DNA of 37,395 nucleotides. Origin: Nitrospirae bacterium JdFR-86. GTDB taxonomy: Bacteria > Nitrospirota > Thermodesulfovibrionia > Thermodesulfovibrionales > JdFR-86. Position 1 is the first letter of the stretch. Each line of letters starts with the position of its first letter. A program made the position numbers and the translations under genes. Shown piece by piece: positions 24,604 through 32,632 of the stretch. The stretch is from NCBI GenBank assembly GCA_002011815.1, contig MTOV01000016.1:1-37395 (forward strand), read 5' to 3'. The notes under the pieces are model-generated. The model was not told where the DNA came from. It worked only from the letters and a program-made list of their open reading frames with translations, and made no database searches.

Positions 24604-25723
24604 GAAATTCGAAGCTGACAACTTCAGAGAAGCTCTTGCACTTGTGAAGAAGGAGCTTGGAGACGATGCAGTAATAATTTCATCAAAAGAGCACAAGGCG
24701 TTTGTCGAGGTCACGGCTGCCGTGGACTTTGATTTAAACGCTGCAGACACTTCGGCAACACAGGCAGAGAAGGTTTCAAAGGTCGCAGCGGACAAACGTG
24801 CTCAGGGGGATTACCTCTACACCAGAGAACAGTTAGACAGTATCGCCGAAATGAAGAAAGAGCTTGAGGCTCTTAAGCAGACACTTGAGGATATGAAGCT
24901 AAAAGGCTACGAGGTAACTCTGCCTGAAAGAAAGAGGAAGATTTTCCGCTATCTCAAGAGCAAGGCTATAAGAGAAGACCTTGCACTGAAACTCAGCGAA
25001 AAGACCACAGACGTAATGGAGTTGCCGAAGCTGATATCTAAAGAAATCAGCACGCCGGCAGACAGAAACGGCAAAAGAGCAGTTATATTAATAGGCCCTA
25101 CCGGTGTGGGTAAGACCACAACGATTGCAAAGCTTGCTGCCAGAGAATTAAAGAACGGCAAGAGGGTTGCGCTTATAAATCTTGATACATACAGGATAGG
25201 TGCTATCGAGCAGATAAGGATATATTCAAAGATAATGGGTATTCCGCTTGATGTTGTATCCAATGCTGAAGAACTTGGAAAAAGTCTTTCAAAGTATGCT
25301 GACAGGGATGTTGTGTTTATTGATACTACCGGAAGGAATCCGAAGGATGAGACATATATAAATGAATTGAGGCATATATACGACATTGGAGTCCCTATAG
25401 AGACGCATCTTTTGATGAGTGCAAGCAGTGACGATGCTTTTATGGCAGAGTCGTATAAATACTACCGCAGGCTGCCTATAGACTATATTGCCTTTACCAA
25501 GGTTGACGAAGCGGTAAGCTTTGGCTCTATTTATAATCTGTCGTTTCTTTACCGTAAACCGATTGTATACATAACAACTGGTCAACGTGTTCCTGATGAT
25601 ATAGAGTTTCCGAACACGAAAGGGCTGGTAAGCCTGATACTAAAGGGCAGAAGAGACGGTGTTATGAGTCTTGGCCCTGATATTACTTCTAAAGAACTTG
25701 TTGGATGCAGTGGGGTGGCGTAA
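24593..25723 (+). CDS. flhF: Signal-recognition-type GTPase FlhF
   Basis: A 376-residue SRP-family GTPase that places the flagellum, usually at a cell pole. The N-terminal B domain starts MRIKKFEADNFREALALVK; an N domain precedes the G domain, which has G1 GPTGVGKTTT (168-177), DTYRIGAIEQ (198-207), DTTGRNPKD and TKVDEA. All nucleotide-binding motifs are intact. It overlaps flhA and shares the last base of its stop with the flhG start, as expected for the FlhF-FlhG pair. Confidence 0.97.
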   Translation: MRIKKFEADNFREALALVKKELGDDAVIISSKEHKAFVEVTAAVDFDLNAADTSATQAEKVSKVAADKRAQGDYLYTREQLDSIAEMKKELEALKQTLEDMKLKGYEVTLPERKRKIFRYLKSKAIREDLALKLSEKTTDVMELPKLISKEISTPADRNGKRAVILIGPTGVGKTTTIAKLAARELKNGKRVALINLDTYRIGAIEQIRIYSKIMGIPLDVVSNAEELGKSLSKYADRDVVFIDTTGRNPKDETYINELRHIYDIGVPIETHLLMSASSDDAFMAESYKYYRRLPIDYIAFTKVDEAVSFGSIYNLSFLYRKPIVYITTGQRVPDDIEFPNTKGLVSLILKGRRDGVMSLGPDITSKELVGCSGVA

Positions 25724-26556
25724 TGGCAGGTGAACAAACAGGCAAACTGATCAGAACGATTACTGTAACGAGCGGCAAAGGCGGAGTTGGCAAGACGAAT
25801 GTTGTTGCAAATCTTGCTATCGCCTTCAGAAGGCTGGGTAAAGAGGTAATGATATTTGATGCAGACCTTGGTCTGAGCAATATTGATGTGCTTCTTAATC
25901 TTGCCCCGAAGTATAACATTCAGCATGTGCTCAGAGGGGAAAAGTCATTAAAGGATGTGATAGTGGAAGGTCCTTACGGTATAAAGATACTGCCTGCAAG
26001 TTCAGGTGTGCAGGAGCTGACCGAGCTTGATGAGTTTCAGAGGCTGAGGCTTCTTGAAGAGTTTGATGCGTATGACGGCAATATAGACGTCCTGCTTGTG
26101 GATACCGGGGCAGGGATATCATCCAATGTTGCGTTTTTCTGTGTAGCTTCACAGGAGATAATAGTAGTGACATCGCCAGAGCCTACTGCTCTGACGGATG
26201 CCTATGCACTGATAAAAGTTCTATTTACGAGGTATCAGGAAAAGGATTTCAGGATTCTTGTCAACTCTGCAAAGAACGAGACAGAGGCTTTTGAGGTTTT
26301 CAAAAAGCTTTCGGTTGCAGCAGAGAGGTTTTTAAACATATCTCTGGATTATCTGGGTTTTATTCCTATTGACAGTTCGATACAGAAGGCTGTCAGGCTT
26401 CAGAAGGCGTTCAGCGAGATTTATCCAAGCAGTAATGCCTCGTTGAATTTACTGGAGATTGCCACAAAGTTAAACAGGGACAGCACGCACAAGGTAAAGG
26501 GCACATTACAGTTTTTCCTGGGCAATCTTCTTAAAGGCGCAACGGCTTTGGATTAA
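25723..26556 (+). CDS. flhG: Flagellar number regulator FlhG (FleN/YlxH), MinD-like ATPase
   Basis: A 277-residue ParA/MinD-family ATPase that limits flagellar number; in Pseudomonas FleN also binds and restrains FleQ. The deviant Walker A SGKGGVGKTN is at 17-26, followed by IFDADLGLSNIDVLLN and VLLVDTGAGISSNV. TAATG overlap with flhF favours ATG 25723; an ATG six codons earlier lies inside flhF. No DQAxxLR-type N-terminal FlhF-activating motif was evident to me. With a FleQ-like regulator and FleQ-box-like sites in the same locus, a FleN-FleQ type circuit is plausible. Confidence 0.95.
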   Translation: MAGEQTGKLIRTITVTSGKGGVGKTNVVANLAIAFRRLGKEVMIFDADLGLSNIDVLLNLAPKYNIQHVLRGEKSLKDVIVEGPYGIKILPASSGVQELTELDEFQRLRLLEEFDAYDGNIDVLLVDTGAGISSNVAFFCVASQEIIVVTSPEPTALTDAYALIKVLFTRYQEKDFRILVNSAKNETEAFEVFKKLSVAAERFLNISLDYLGFIPIDSSIQKAVRLQKAFSEIYPSSNASLNLLEIATKLNRDSTHKVKGTLQFFLGNLLKGATALD

Positions 26557-26588
26557 AGCGGTAAAGTTAGATTTTCAGAGGTGCTGGT

Positions 26589-27350
26589 TTGAAGCAATAT
26601 AGCTTGAAGGTTGAGCTTGGCGAAGAGGACAAAGAGCAGATAGTAAAGGACTTTTTGCCGTTCATAAAATACACGGCTTACAGGCTGTCGTGGAAGCTTC
26701 CGCCTCAGCTTACGGTGGATGACCTTATCAGTGCCGGACTCATGGGACTTCTGGACGCTCTTGATAAGTTTGAACACGGCAGGGTCAAGCTTAAGACCTA
26801 TGCAGAGATAAGGATAAAGGGTGCAATGTTTGACGAGCTGAGGGCTGTTGACTGGGTGCCAAGGTCTATGAAGAAAAAAGTGAATGCGCTGAAGAGTGCA
26901 CATGCAAAACTTGAAAAGAAGCTCGGCAGGCCGCCTGAGGATGAAGAAGTTGTCGAAGACCTTGGTATATCTCTGGATGAGTATTACAAGACGCTCAACG
27001 ATGCAAGCGGGGCGATTGCATTCAGGTTTGAGGATTTTAAAGAGTCGGACTCTGAAGGCGAAAGACTTAATATTCTGGAATGTCTGCCAGACCCGAATGC
27101 AAAAGACCCTCTCAGCATACTCGAAGAGACGAATCAAAAGGAGTTGCTTGCAGGGCTTATAGATGAACTGCCTGAAAAGGAAAAGCTGATACTGTCTCTT
27201 TATTATTGGGAAGAGCTTACGATGAAGGAGATAGGGAAGGTTCTTGATTTAACAGAGTCGAGGGTGTGCCAGTTGCATAGTCAGGCACTGCTCAGGCTTA
27301 AGAGCAAACTTGCGGAAAAGGTGGGGGTAAATGGCGAAGAAAATTGTTAA
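26589..27350 (+). CDS. fliA: Flagellar sigma factor FliA (sigma-28)
   Basis: A 253-residue sigma factor for late flagellar genes. Region 2 (LPFIKYTAYRLSWKLPPQLTVDDLISAGLMGLLDALDKF) and region 4 (ELPEKEKLILSLYYWEELTMKEIGKVLDLTESRVCQLHSQALLRLK) are diagnostic for sigma-28. The start is TTG at 26589 with AGAGGTG about seven bases ahead, a weak start that may keep expression low. No anti-sigma factor FlgM gene is visible in the window, and I found no convincing sigma-28 promoter here. Confidence 0.97.
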   Translation: MKQYSLKVELGEEDKEQIVKDFLPFIKYTAYRLSWKLPPQLTVDDLISAGLMGLLDALDKFEHGRVKLKTYAEIRIKGAMFDELRAVDWVPRSMKKKVNALKSAHAKLEKKLGRPPEDEEVVEDLGISLDEYYKTLNDASGAIAFRFEDFKESDSEGERLNILECLPDPNAKDPLSILEETNQKELLAGLIDELPEKEKLILSLYYWEELTMKEIGKVLDLTESRVCQLHSQALLRLKSKLAEKVGVNGEENC

Positions 27351-27373
27351 ACACTGTGATAAAATAGCGTGAG

Positions 27374-29221
27374 ATGCTCCGTGCCCGGGTCTTGAATAAG
27401 CTTATCAACGACCTTTCACACCCTGATGTTTCACGGAGAAGGTCAGCTGCCCGGTCGCTTTCTGAAGCCGATGAAAGGGCAATTTATCCTTTACTGAAGG
27501 CATTAAAGGATGAAAACCCTGGGGTTCAGGATGCCGCAATGCGTTCTCTTATTGCCATAGGTGGAGAGGTCGTTGTCTATATGGTGCTTCCACTCTTAAG
27601 AGAAGATTCCTATCTGAGAAATACGGCACTTATAATTCTGAAGGAGCTTGGCAGTGTATCAGTTCCATTTCTGTATCCGCTGTTGAAGGACAAGGACGAA
27701 GATGTGAGGAAGTTCAGTCTTGATCTTCTTGGAGAGATAAAGGAAGGTGTTGAACCTGAGAAGATAGTTCCCCTGCTCAGGGATTCCAATCCGAACGTAA
27801 GGGCTGCTGCTGCAGATGCCCTTGGAGAGCTTATGTATAAAGAGGCAGTGCCACAGCTTGTTGATGCACTTGATGATGAAGAGTGGGTGTGTTTTTCTGT
27901 GCTTGAAGCCCTTGGGAAATTACAGGCTGAAAAGGCTGTAAAGCGCATAACAAAGTTGCTTTCAAGCGAATCTGATGCACTCAGGTATGCTGCCATTGAG
28001 ACTCTTGGCAAGATAGGCTCGGTTTATGCAGCCGATGCACTGCTTGAACATATATCCAAAGTGGAGGGCGCAGAAAGGACAGCGGCTATAAAGAGTCTTG
28101 TTCAGATAGGTGTTACTCCTTCCATGTCAGATGTTTTCGGTGTGCTCATGGATATGCTTAAAAACGGAGACTGGGAAGAAAAACTCATTGCTCTTAAGGG
28201 CTTGGTTGAATTGAAGGAGAGGAGTGGAGTTTATGCCATAGTGGACATTGCAGGCTCTCTGGACCAGTCCGGCTTGGATGACGAGGAGAAGTTGATTGTA
28301 ATAAAGGATGCACTCATGAGGCTGGATTGTGCTGATGTACTTATAGATATTCTTGATGATCCATCTGTCCGGTACAGGGGGAAGGTTATTGTAGCGGAAG
28401 TGCTTGGAGATATGAAGTGTGAGAAGGCAGTGCCTTCTCTTGTAAGGCTTCTTGAAGGCGGGTTAAGAGATGTAAGAAGGGCAAGCATAAAGGCATTGGG
28501 TAATATAGGTGCCGAAGAGACCAGAGACCTGCTTCTGGATGCTGTTGACGACTATGACGGACATGTCAGAAGAACGGCTGCTGCTGCACTTGGAAGGATA
28601 GGAGAAAAGAGGGCATTTAACTCTCTTTTAAAACTTCTTCACACTGAAAGGCACAGGGATGTAATTGAAGAAGCAGTCAAGGCGCTTCTGAGGATTGATC
28701 AGGAAAGTTTCTTTTCGCATCTTGGGAAGTTTGACAGCGAGGTAAAAGATATCATCGCCAGGTTCACGGACAATGCTGATGTTCTCATTCAATTATCCAG
28801 AGACAAAGACCTTGGTGTGAGGGTAACGGCACTGTCAGGGCTTGGAAGGGTGCATGGTGAGAAGGTCTACCAGCGACTTAAAGAGGCTGTTAAGGAAAAA
28901 GAGCCTGAGGTTCGAAGGGCAGCGGTTATGGCCATGGGAGAGCTGAACTGCTGTCATGAGGAGATAAAGGCATTGCTTGGCGACGATGACACGTGGGTCA
29001 GACTCTATGCGGTCAAGGCACTGGGCAACTGCTACACTCAGGATATGATTAAGACTCTTGTGCCAATGCTTGAGGACAGGGATGTACCTGTAGTTCTTTC
29101 TGCTATAGAGGCTATAGCGCGGCTTGGCGGTAAGGAGGCGTACAGCATCCTCAGTTCTCTGAGGAATCATGATGACCCGGCAGTAAGGGAGAAAGTCTAT
29201 CAAGTGGTGGAAAGCTTATGA
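27374..29221 (+). CDS. Large HEAT-repeat protein in the chemotaxis operon
   Basis: A 615-residue soluble protein built from start to end of about 31-residue HEAT-like helical repeats, with recurrent patterns such as DPSVR..A..ALG.IG.E.A...L...L, for example near residues 20-55, 105-165, 340-420 and 485-610. No signal peptide or membrane segment. It is 24 bases after fliA and overlaps cheR by four bases (ATGA), so it belongs to the che operon. HEAT solenoids are protein-binding scaffolds; a role in chemosensory array assembly or in CheR function is inference only. I do not recognise a named family. Confidence 0.85.
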   Translation: MLRARVLNKLINDLSHPDVSRRRSAARSLSEADERAIYPLLKALKDENPGVQDAAMRSLIAIGGEVVVYMVLPLLREDSYLRNTALIILKELGSVSVPFLYPLLKDKDEDVRKFSLDLLGEIKEGVEPEKIVPLLRDSNPNVRAAAADALGELMYKEAVPQLVDALDDEEWVCFSVLEALGKLQAEKAVKRITKLLSSESDALRYAAIETLGKIGSVYAADALLEHISKVEGAERTAAIKSLVQIGVTPSMSDVFGVLMDMLKNGDWEEKLIALKGLVELKERSGVYAIVDIAGSLDQSGLDDEEKLIVIKDALMRLDCADVLIDILDDPSVRYRGKVIVAEVLGDMKCEKAVPSLVRLLEGGLRDVRRASIKALGNIGAEETRDLLLDAVDDYDGHVRRTAAAALGRIGEKRAFNSLLKLLHTERHRDVIEEAVKALLRIDQESFFSHLGKFDSEVKDIIARFTDNADVLIQLSRDKDLGVRVTALSGLGRVHGEKVYQRLKEAVKEKEPEVRRAAVMAMGELNCCHEEIKALLGDDDTWVRLYAVKALGNCYTQDMIKTLVPMLEDRDVPVVLSAIEAIARLGGKEAYSILSSLRNHDDPAVREKVYQVVESL

Positions 29222-30033
29222 GGGATATTGTTCTTCAGGACTCTACGTTCAAACAACTTAGTGATTTTGTATATGAAAAGACCGGGATATTTGTGCCTCC
29301 TTCAAAGAAATATCTTTTTGAGAACAGGCTCATAAATCTTATAAAGGAGAAAAACTTTAAGGGGTTTGATGAGTATCTTTATTACATTAAATACAATTCC
29401 AACGGCAGGGACCTCTCAAGGCTGTTTGATGCGATAACGACGAACGAGACGTATTTTTTCAGGGAGCCGCAGCAGATGGATGTGTTTATAGATGAAATAG
29501 TGCCAAGAGTTGTGCAGGGCAGGACAAAAGATATCAGGATATGGTCTGCTGCGTGTTCCACCGGAGAGGAGCCTTATACCTTGGCAATGATGCTGATGGA
29601 AAAGAGAGGAGATGTGCGGGCGGACATACTCGCATCGGACATAAGTGACAAGGCATTGGAATCTGCCAGAAGAGCTACATACAATTCGTATTCCATAAGG
29701 AATGTGCCTGAGCTGTATCTTAAGAAATATTTCAGAATTAACGGGCAGGACTATGAGCTTATTCGCCCTGTCAAGGCAATGGTCAGGTTCAAGAACATAA
29801 ATCTTATAGATGAGAAAGAAGTTGGGAAGATAAACTCTATGGATGTTATATTCTGCCGGAATGTCCTCATATACTTTGGTGATAAGGCGAAGCAGCAGAC
29901 GGTTTCACTTCTTTATGATTGTCTAAAGCCAGGAGGATTTTTGTTTATAGGCTCTTCAGAAAGCCTTCATAACATAACTAGGGCGTTTAGGCCAATGACT
30001 ATTAACAGGGTAATAGTTTATCAAAAGGTGTAG
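29218..30033 (+). CDS. cheR: Chemoreceptor methyltransferase CheR
   Basis: A 271-residue S-adenosylmethionine-dependent enzyme that methylates glutamates of chemoreceptors. The N-terminal helical domain is followed by TTNETYFFREP (about 74-84), the SAM-binding loop SAACSTGEEPYTLAM (about 108-122), ASDIS, and NVLIYFG. No TPR extension. Start overlaps the HEAT gene, and the stop touches the next gene start. Confidence 0.97.
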   Translation: MRDIVLQDSTFKQLSDFVYEKTGIFVPPSKKYLFENRLINLIKEKNFKGFDEYLYYIKYNSNGRDLSRLFDAITTNETYFFREPQQMDVFIDEIVPRVVQGRTKDIRIWSAACSTGEEPYTLAMMLMEKRGDVRADILASDISDKALESARRATYNSYSIRNVPELYLKKYFRINGQDYELIRPVKAMVRFKNINLIDEKEVGKINSMDVIFCRNVLIYFGDKAKQQTVSLLYDCLKPGGFLFIGSSESLHNITRAFRPMTINRVIVYQKV

Positions 30034-30035
30034 TG

Positions 30036-30425
30036 ATGAAAATACTGGTGGTTGATGACTGTAAGACTACAAGGAAACTTCTTGGGATTTATCTCAAGGC
30101 GAATGGCTATGATGTAGTGTTTGCGGAAAACGGTTTGGATGCAATGGAGAAGCTCGGGACCGAAGACATCAATCTTGTGATGACAGACCTCAATATGCCA
30201 TATATGGACGGTATTGAGCTTACAAAGAATCTTAGGGCAGAAGCCAGCTTAAAGCATATCCCCGTGCTTATAGTTACTACTGAAGCAGACGAAGAGGAGA
30301 GAGCAAGGGCGTTCGAGGCAGGTGCCAGTGGATATCTTGTTAAGCCTGTAACCGCCGAAGCGGTCTCAAAAAATATAAAAGCTATTCTTGGAGATATCTT
30401 TGCTAAAGGAGGTCCCGATGCCTGA
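30036..30425 (+). CDS. CheY-like single-domain response regulator
   Basis: A 129-residue receiver with D7/D8, phospho-acceptor D51 ([11 protein letters not shown]), T81, Y100 and K103, so it looks phosphorylatable. AAAAGGTG precedes the ATG at 30036; a GTG one codon upstream is possible. It ends inside the start of a second CheY gene. It differs from that one enough to have its own job, for example a phosphate sink or a second motor or array response. It is less like E. coli CheY than its neighbour. Confidence 0.92.
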   Translation: MKILVVDDCKTTRKLLGIYLKANGYDVVFAENGLDAMEKLGTEDINLVMTDLNMPYMDGIELTKNLRAEASLKHIPVLIVTTEADEEERARAFEAGASGYLVKPVTAEAVSKNIKAILGDIFAKGGPDA

Positions 30426-30807
30426 TTTAAACATGAAGATACTCGTTGTAGATGATTTCTCTACAATGAGGAGAATAGTAAAGAACATTCTCAAGCAGAT
30501 CGGGTATGAAAATATTGAGGAGGCGGAAGACGGCGCACAGGCGTATGCAAAGTTAAAGGAAGGCGGATTTGGCTTTGTCATAACTGACTGGAATATGCCG
30601 AACATGGATGGTCTTGAGTTTCTGAAGAAGACGCGCAGTGACCCAGAGTTAAAGGACACACCTGTCCTTATGGTTACGGCTGAAGCAGAAAAAGAGAAGG
30701 TTGTAGCTGCTATTCAGGCAGGTGTTAACAATTATATTGTAAAGCCGTTTACGGCTGAAGTGCTTAAAGAAAAGATGGACAAGATATTAGAAAAACTTGG
30801 GAAATAG
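30418..30807 (+). CDS. cheY: Chemotaxis response regulator CheY
   Basis: A 129-residue receiver that carries the signal from CheA to FliM. Nearly every key E. coli CheY residue falls at the same number: D12/D13, D57 followed by W58 ([11 protein letters not shown]), T87, Y106 and K109. AAAGGAGGT (30405-30413) fixes ATG 30418 rather than the longer in-frame reading. It is directly upstream of cheA and is the likely substrate of the CheZ domain encoded at 32633. Confidence 0.96.
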   Translation: MPDLNMKILVVDDFSTMRRIVKNILKQIGYENIEEAEDGAQAYAKLKEGGFGFVITDWNMPNMDGLEFLKKTRSDPELKDTPVLMVTAEAEKEKVVAAIQAGVNNYIVKPFTAEVLKEKMDKILEKLGK

Positions 30808-30816
30808 GAGACGTAT

Positions 30817-32613
30817 ATGTCTGAGGGAATGGAAGAAATAATTGCTGATTTTGTTACAGAGGCAGAGGAGTCGCTTGAGAAGATAGACCCTCTTTTTGTC
30901 GAGCTTGAGGCGAAAGGGCAGGACAAGGACCTCCTGAACGAAATATTCAGAAGCATGCATACCATAAAAGGTGCGGCAGGCTTCCTTGGATTTCAGTCCA
31001 TAGTGGATGTTGCGCACAAGGCAGAGACCATAATGAAGAAGCTGAGGGATAATGAAATCCAGATGTCGTCTTCTCTTATAAGTGTGATTTTAAAGAGTGT
31101 GGATATGCTCAAGGCGCTTATTTACCACATAAAGGTCAATGATGGTCAGGAGGAAGACACTGCACCACTGTTAAAGGAGCTTGATGACGCACTGAATAAA
31201 GCCCAGCCGGTTTCGTCAGTTGAGGCACCTGCAGAAGAAAAGCAGCAGCCTACGGAGGAGAAGCAGCAGCCTACGGAGGAGAAGCAGCAGCCTGCGGATG
31301 TTTCCCCTGCGGTTGAGAGTGCAAAGGAGGTCTCGGTTGCCAGTGCTGACAAGCCTTCGGTGTCTGTTCCCGGTGAGGATAAACCTGATAAGCCTGCAGT
31401 CTCCTCTGTTCCAACAGGACCTGTGCAGACGCTCAGGGTTGATATAAACAGAATAGACAATGTGATGAATCTCACAGGTGAGATTGTCCTTGTCAGGAAC
31501 AGGCTCTTGAACATTGCGAATTATCTTGAGGAGAAGTATTCAAGTGATGAGCAGGTGACGGGTCTTCAGGAGGCAGTGGCGTTTCTTGACCTTGTAACCT
31601 CGGATATGCAGCTTGCAGTCATGAAGATGCGAATGCAGCCGATAAAGAAAGTCTTCAGCAAGTTTCCGCGTCTTGTAAGAGACCTTTCCAAGAGTCTTGG
31701 CAAGGAGGTTGAGCTTAATATCACAGGCGAGGATACAGAGGTTGACAGATCTGTCATAGAGCGTATAGGCGACCCCATGGTTCATATCATAAGAAACGCG
31801 ATAGACCACGGTCTTGAGTCAGTCGAAGAAAGGAAGAAAAAAGGCAAGCCTCCGAAGGGCAGGGTTGACATAACTGCATATCAGCAGGGCAATCAGATTA
31901 TTATCGAGGTTTCTGACGATGGCAGAGGAATAGATATAGAGAAGGTCAAGAGCAAGGCTCTTGAAAAAGGTCTTATAACTGAAGAGGAAGTCCAGAGGAT
32001 TTCTGATGAAGCAGCGGCTAACCTTATATTTCTGCCAGGGTTTTCCACTGTTGATAAGGCTACAGAGCTCAGTGGCAGAGGCGTAGGCATGGATGTTGTC
32101 AAAACGAATATATCCAGACTTAACGGATATGTTGAAATAGTTACGAATAAGGATGTTGGAACAACCTTCAGGATAAGCATTCCTCTTACGCTTGCAATAA
32201 TACATGCGCTTATGGTGCGTGCAGGAGGTGTGCAATATGCAATTCCTCTTGGTCCTATAGAAGAGACCCTTAAGATTGCGCAAAAGGACATAGACAATAT
32301 CACAGGGCAAAAGGTATTAGCCATAAGAGGAAAGGTTTATCCTTTGTCTGAGCTTACGGATATTCTCGGTTACACTTCGGTGGAACATTCTGACAAAAGG
32401 TATGTGCTTGTCATTGCAATAGGCGACAAGAAGTTCTGTGTTGCCGTAGATGAGCTTTTAGGGCAGGAGGAAGTAGTCATAAAGACTATTGAAGGCATTG
32501 ATACAGACTCCACCGGAATACTCGGTGCAACTATAACCGGAGATGGAAAGATAGTTTTGATACTTGATCCTTCCAGTATGTCGAGAAAGGTTACAAGTTT
32601 AGCAAAAGTATAG
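30817..32613 (+). CDS. cheA: Chemotaxis histidine kinase CheA
   Basis: A 598-residue kinase. P1 has phospho-accepting H48 (SMHTIKGAAGFLGF); a Pro/Glu/Gln-rich linker (about 128-205) with three EEKQQPT-type repeats replaces an evident P2 domain; P3 dimerisation helices start at LRVDINRIDNVMNLTGE; P4 has HIIRNAIDHGLE, DDGRGID and GRGVGMDVV; P5 is the CheW-like domain at the C-terminus. All catalytic motifs are intact. It lies ten bases after cheY. The absence of a clear P2 means CheY may dock less tightly. Confidence 0.97.
   Translation: MSEGMEEIIADFVTEAEESLEKIDPLFVELEAKGQDKDLLNEIFRSMHTIKGAAGFLGFQSIVDVAHKAETIMKKLRDNEIQMSSSLISVILKSVDMLKALIYHIKVNDGQEEDTAPLLKELDDALNKAQPVSSVEAPAEEKQQPTEEKQQPTEEKQQPADVSPAVESAKEVSVASADKPSVSVPGEDKPDKPAVSSVPTGPVQTLRVDINRIDNVMNLTGEIVLVRNRLLNIANYLEEKYSSDEQVTGLQEAVAFLDLVTSDMQLAVMKMRMQPIKKVFSKFPRLVRDLSKSLGKEVELNITGEDTEVDRSVIERIGDPMVHIIRNAIDHGLESVEERKKKGKPPKGRVDITAYQQGNQIIIEVSDDGRGIDIEKVKSKALEKGLITEEEVQRISDEAAANLIFLPGFSTVDKATELSGRGVGMDVVKTNISRLNGYVEIVTNKDVGTTFRISIPLTLAIIHALMVRAGGVQYAIPLGPIEETLKIAQKDIDNITGQKVLAIRGKVYPLSELTDILGYTSVEHSDKRYVLVIAIGDKKFCVAVDELLGQEEVVIKTIEGIDTDSTGILGATITGDGKIVLILDPSSMSRKVTSLAKV
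31234..31296 (+). repeat. Three 21-bp tandem repeats in the CheA linker
   Basis: Three head-to-tail copies of GARGARAAGCAGCAGCCTRCG, encoding EEKQQPT, EEKQQPT and EEKQQPA. The last two differ by one base. They extend the flexible linker between P1 and P3 and are a likely site of slippage. Confidence 0.9.
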
Positions 32614-32632
32614 AAAGTCAAGGGGATGATTT

